Source of the DNA: Hydrogenophaga sp.
GTDB taxonomy: Bacteria > Pseudomonadota > Gammaproteobacteria > Burkholderiales > Burkholderiaceae_C
DNA length: 64,000 nucleotides
Reading direction: 5' to 3'
Assembly: GCA_030653975.1 (NCBI GenBank)
Contig: JAURYH010000017.1
Location: 1-64,000 of the forward strand
The notes beneath the pieces were generated by a model. It was not told where the DNA came from. It searched no databases and worked only from the letters and a program-made list of their open reading frames with translations. Positions within the stretch are counted from its first letter, which is position 1. Every line of letters starts with the position of its first letter. This document shows, piece after piece, positions 63,138 through 64,000 of this stretch. A program made the translations under genes and the position numbers.

Positions 63138-64000
63138 TCAAGCGGACAGCACCACGGGCTCCAGCGCATCGGAAGCACCACGGATGCGCCCGATGGCGGC
63201 GGTCTGCGGGTAGCCCGCGGCCTTGAGGGCTCGGATGCAGTCGGCAGCCCGTTCGGCCGGCACGCTGGCCAGCAGGCCGCCCGCCGTCTGCGGGTCGAAC
63301 AGCAGCGGGTAGCGAGGATCTTTCACGAAGTCTTCGGCGTTGCGCAAGGCGCGGCGCAGGCGCACATTGGCTGGCTGCAGCGAGCTGACGATGCCGGCCT
63401 CGACGCATGCCACCGCGCCGTCGAGCAAGGGCAGGGCGCCCAGTTGCAGCTCGGCGTCCACGCCCGAGGGGCGCGTCATTTCCACCAGGTGCCCGAGCAG
63501 GCCGAAGCCGGTCAGGTCGGTGCAGGCGGTGGCGCCGTGCGCGCGCAGGATCATCGCGCCGGCCTGGTTGGACAGCACCATGGATTTCAAGGCCGCATCG
63601 ATCCAGCGGCCTTTGGCCGCGTGCCGCGCGTGGGCCGCGAACAGGGTGCCGGTGCCGATGGGTTTGGTGAGCAGCAGCACGTCGCCGGGCTGCATGCCGC
63701 CCTTGCGCATGACGCCATCCATCTGCTCGTCGATCAGGCCGTTGATGGCGAAGCCCAGGGCCAGCTCGCGGCCCTCACCGGTGTGCCCGCCGACCAGGGC
63801 ACAACCCGCGGCGTTGAGCACCTCGACCGCTCCGGTCATCATCTGCAGCAGCAGGTCTTCCACCTTGGCCTCCAGGCCGGGCGGCACGGTGGCGATGGCC
63901 GTGGCGGACTGCGGCTCGGCGCCCATGGCGAAGATGTCGCCCAGCGCGTGGTTGGCCGCGACCTGGCCAAACAGGTAGGGGTCGTCGATGAAGCTGCGGA
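63138..64000 (-). CDS. selD: Selenide, water dikinase (C-terminal part; cut by window edge)
   Basis: The enzyme makes selenophosphate from selenide and ATP for selenocysteine or 2-selenouridine. The visible 287 residues begin in the core: IDDPYLFGQVAANHALGDIFAMGAEP, VGGHTGEG, LTKPIGTGTLFAA, then TDLTGFGLLGHL and LFDPQTAGGLLASVP. All are SelD signatures. The N-terminal catalytic Cys/Sec and Lys are outside the window. It is followed by the two small glycosyltransferases in the same direction. Confidence 0.95.
   Translation of the reverse strand, partial: RSFIDDPYLFGQVAANHALGDIFAMGAEPQSATAIATVPPGLEAKVEDLLLQMMTGAVEVLNAAGCALVGGHTGEGRELALGFAINGLIDEQMDGVMRKGGMQPGDVLLLTKPIGTGTLFAAHARHAAKGRWIDAALKSMVLSNQAGAMILRAHGATACTDLTGFGLLGHLVEMTRPSGVDAELQLGALPLLDGAVACVEAGIVSSLQPANVRLRRALRNAEDFVKDPRYPLLFDPQTAGGLLASVPAERAADCIRALKAAGYPQTAAIGRIRGASDALEPVVLSA

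Noticed and set aside
61784..64000. Selenoneine (sen) gene cluster
   Set aside because: selD-type gene is present, but no EgtB-like SenA and no SenB-type glycosyltransferase are visible. The adjacent glycosyltransferases belong to other families.

Overview
The window is GC-rich, densely packed bacterial chromosome. Gene content and protein similarity point to a betaproteobacterium of the order Burkholderiales, most likely family Comamonadaceae (Hydrogenophaga-like). This is inferred from recalled family resemblance, because no rRNA gene or marker search was available. No rRNA, tRNA, CRISPR array, prophage or insertion sequence was seen. Most of the window is core housekeeping DNA in short operons; accessory character is limited to a toxin-antitoxin pair, an AAA ATPase gene, and several families of intergenic repeats.

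Layout. 1-6.9 kb: start of glgB, a cation diffusion facilitator, dtd, a chorismatase-like gene, ybeY-phoH, and ruvA and ruvB separated by a RelBE-type pair. 6.9-13.7 kb: an operon of histidine phosphatase, DSD1-type PLP enzyme and a fused ether-lipid enzyme (alkylglycerol monooxygenase-like plus lysoplasmalogenase-like), then a hybrid PAS histidine kinase and a lipoprotein. 13.8-19.2 kb: ttcA, AAA ATPase, folB, pteridine reductase-like SDR, MidA-like methyltransferase, DUF2905, trxC. 19.3-27.3 kb: glucokinase, a sugar ABC transporter and a convergent TctDE/QseBC-type two-component system. 27.3-34.6 kb: MscS channel, trehalose operon (otsB, GH15, otsA), cca and a GST. 34.8-45 kb: CsoR/FrmR-family repressor with a divergent DUF302 lipoprotein, NDUFA9-like protein, lytic transglycosylase, 5-formyl-THF cyclo-ligase, EamA exporter, several regulators and an MBL-fold protein. 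45-52 kb: lipoproteins, an anion permease and a GntR-controlled amino acid ABC operon. 52-64 kb: glmU, Lrp, glmS, a kinase-like protein, a ynjBCD-type ABC transporter, two small glycosyltransferases and the 3' part of selD.

The most striking signal outside genes is an intergenic repeat of about 75-110 bp present in eight copies. Seven copies start within about ten bases of a stop codon, always in the same orientation relative to the upstream gene, and all can fold into two or three stem-loops with compensatory changes between copies. Other structured DNA includes a 31-bp perfect palindrome over the start codon of a TetR-family gene, a nested inverted repeat of about 240 bp between convergent genes, CsoR-like and FNR-like sites between the repressor and the DUF302 gene, and a leader with interleaved stems before ynjB.

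Functionally, the window joins carbon storage and stress (glgB, glk, sugar uptake, trehalose), cell-wall precursor supply (glmU, glmS, lytic transglycosylase), folate and pteridine chemistry (folB, SDR, fthC), RNA maturation (ybeY, ttcA, cca, dtd), DNA repair (ruvAB) and nutrient uptake by three ABC systems.
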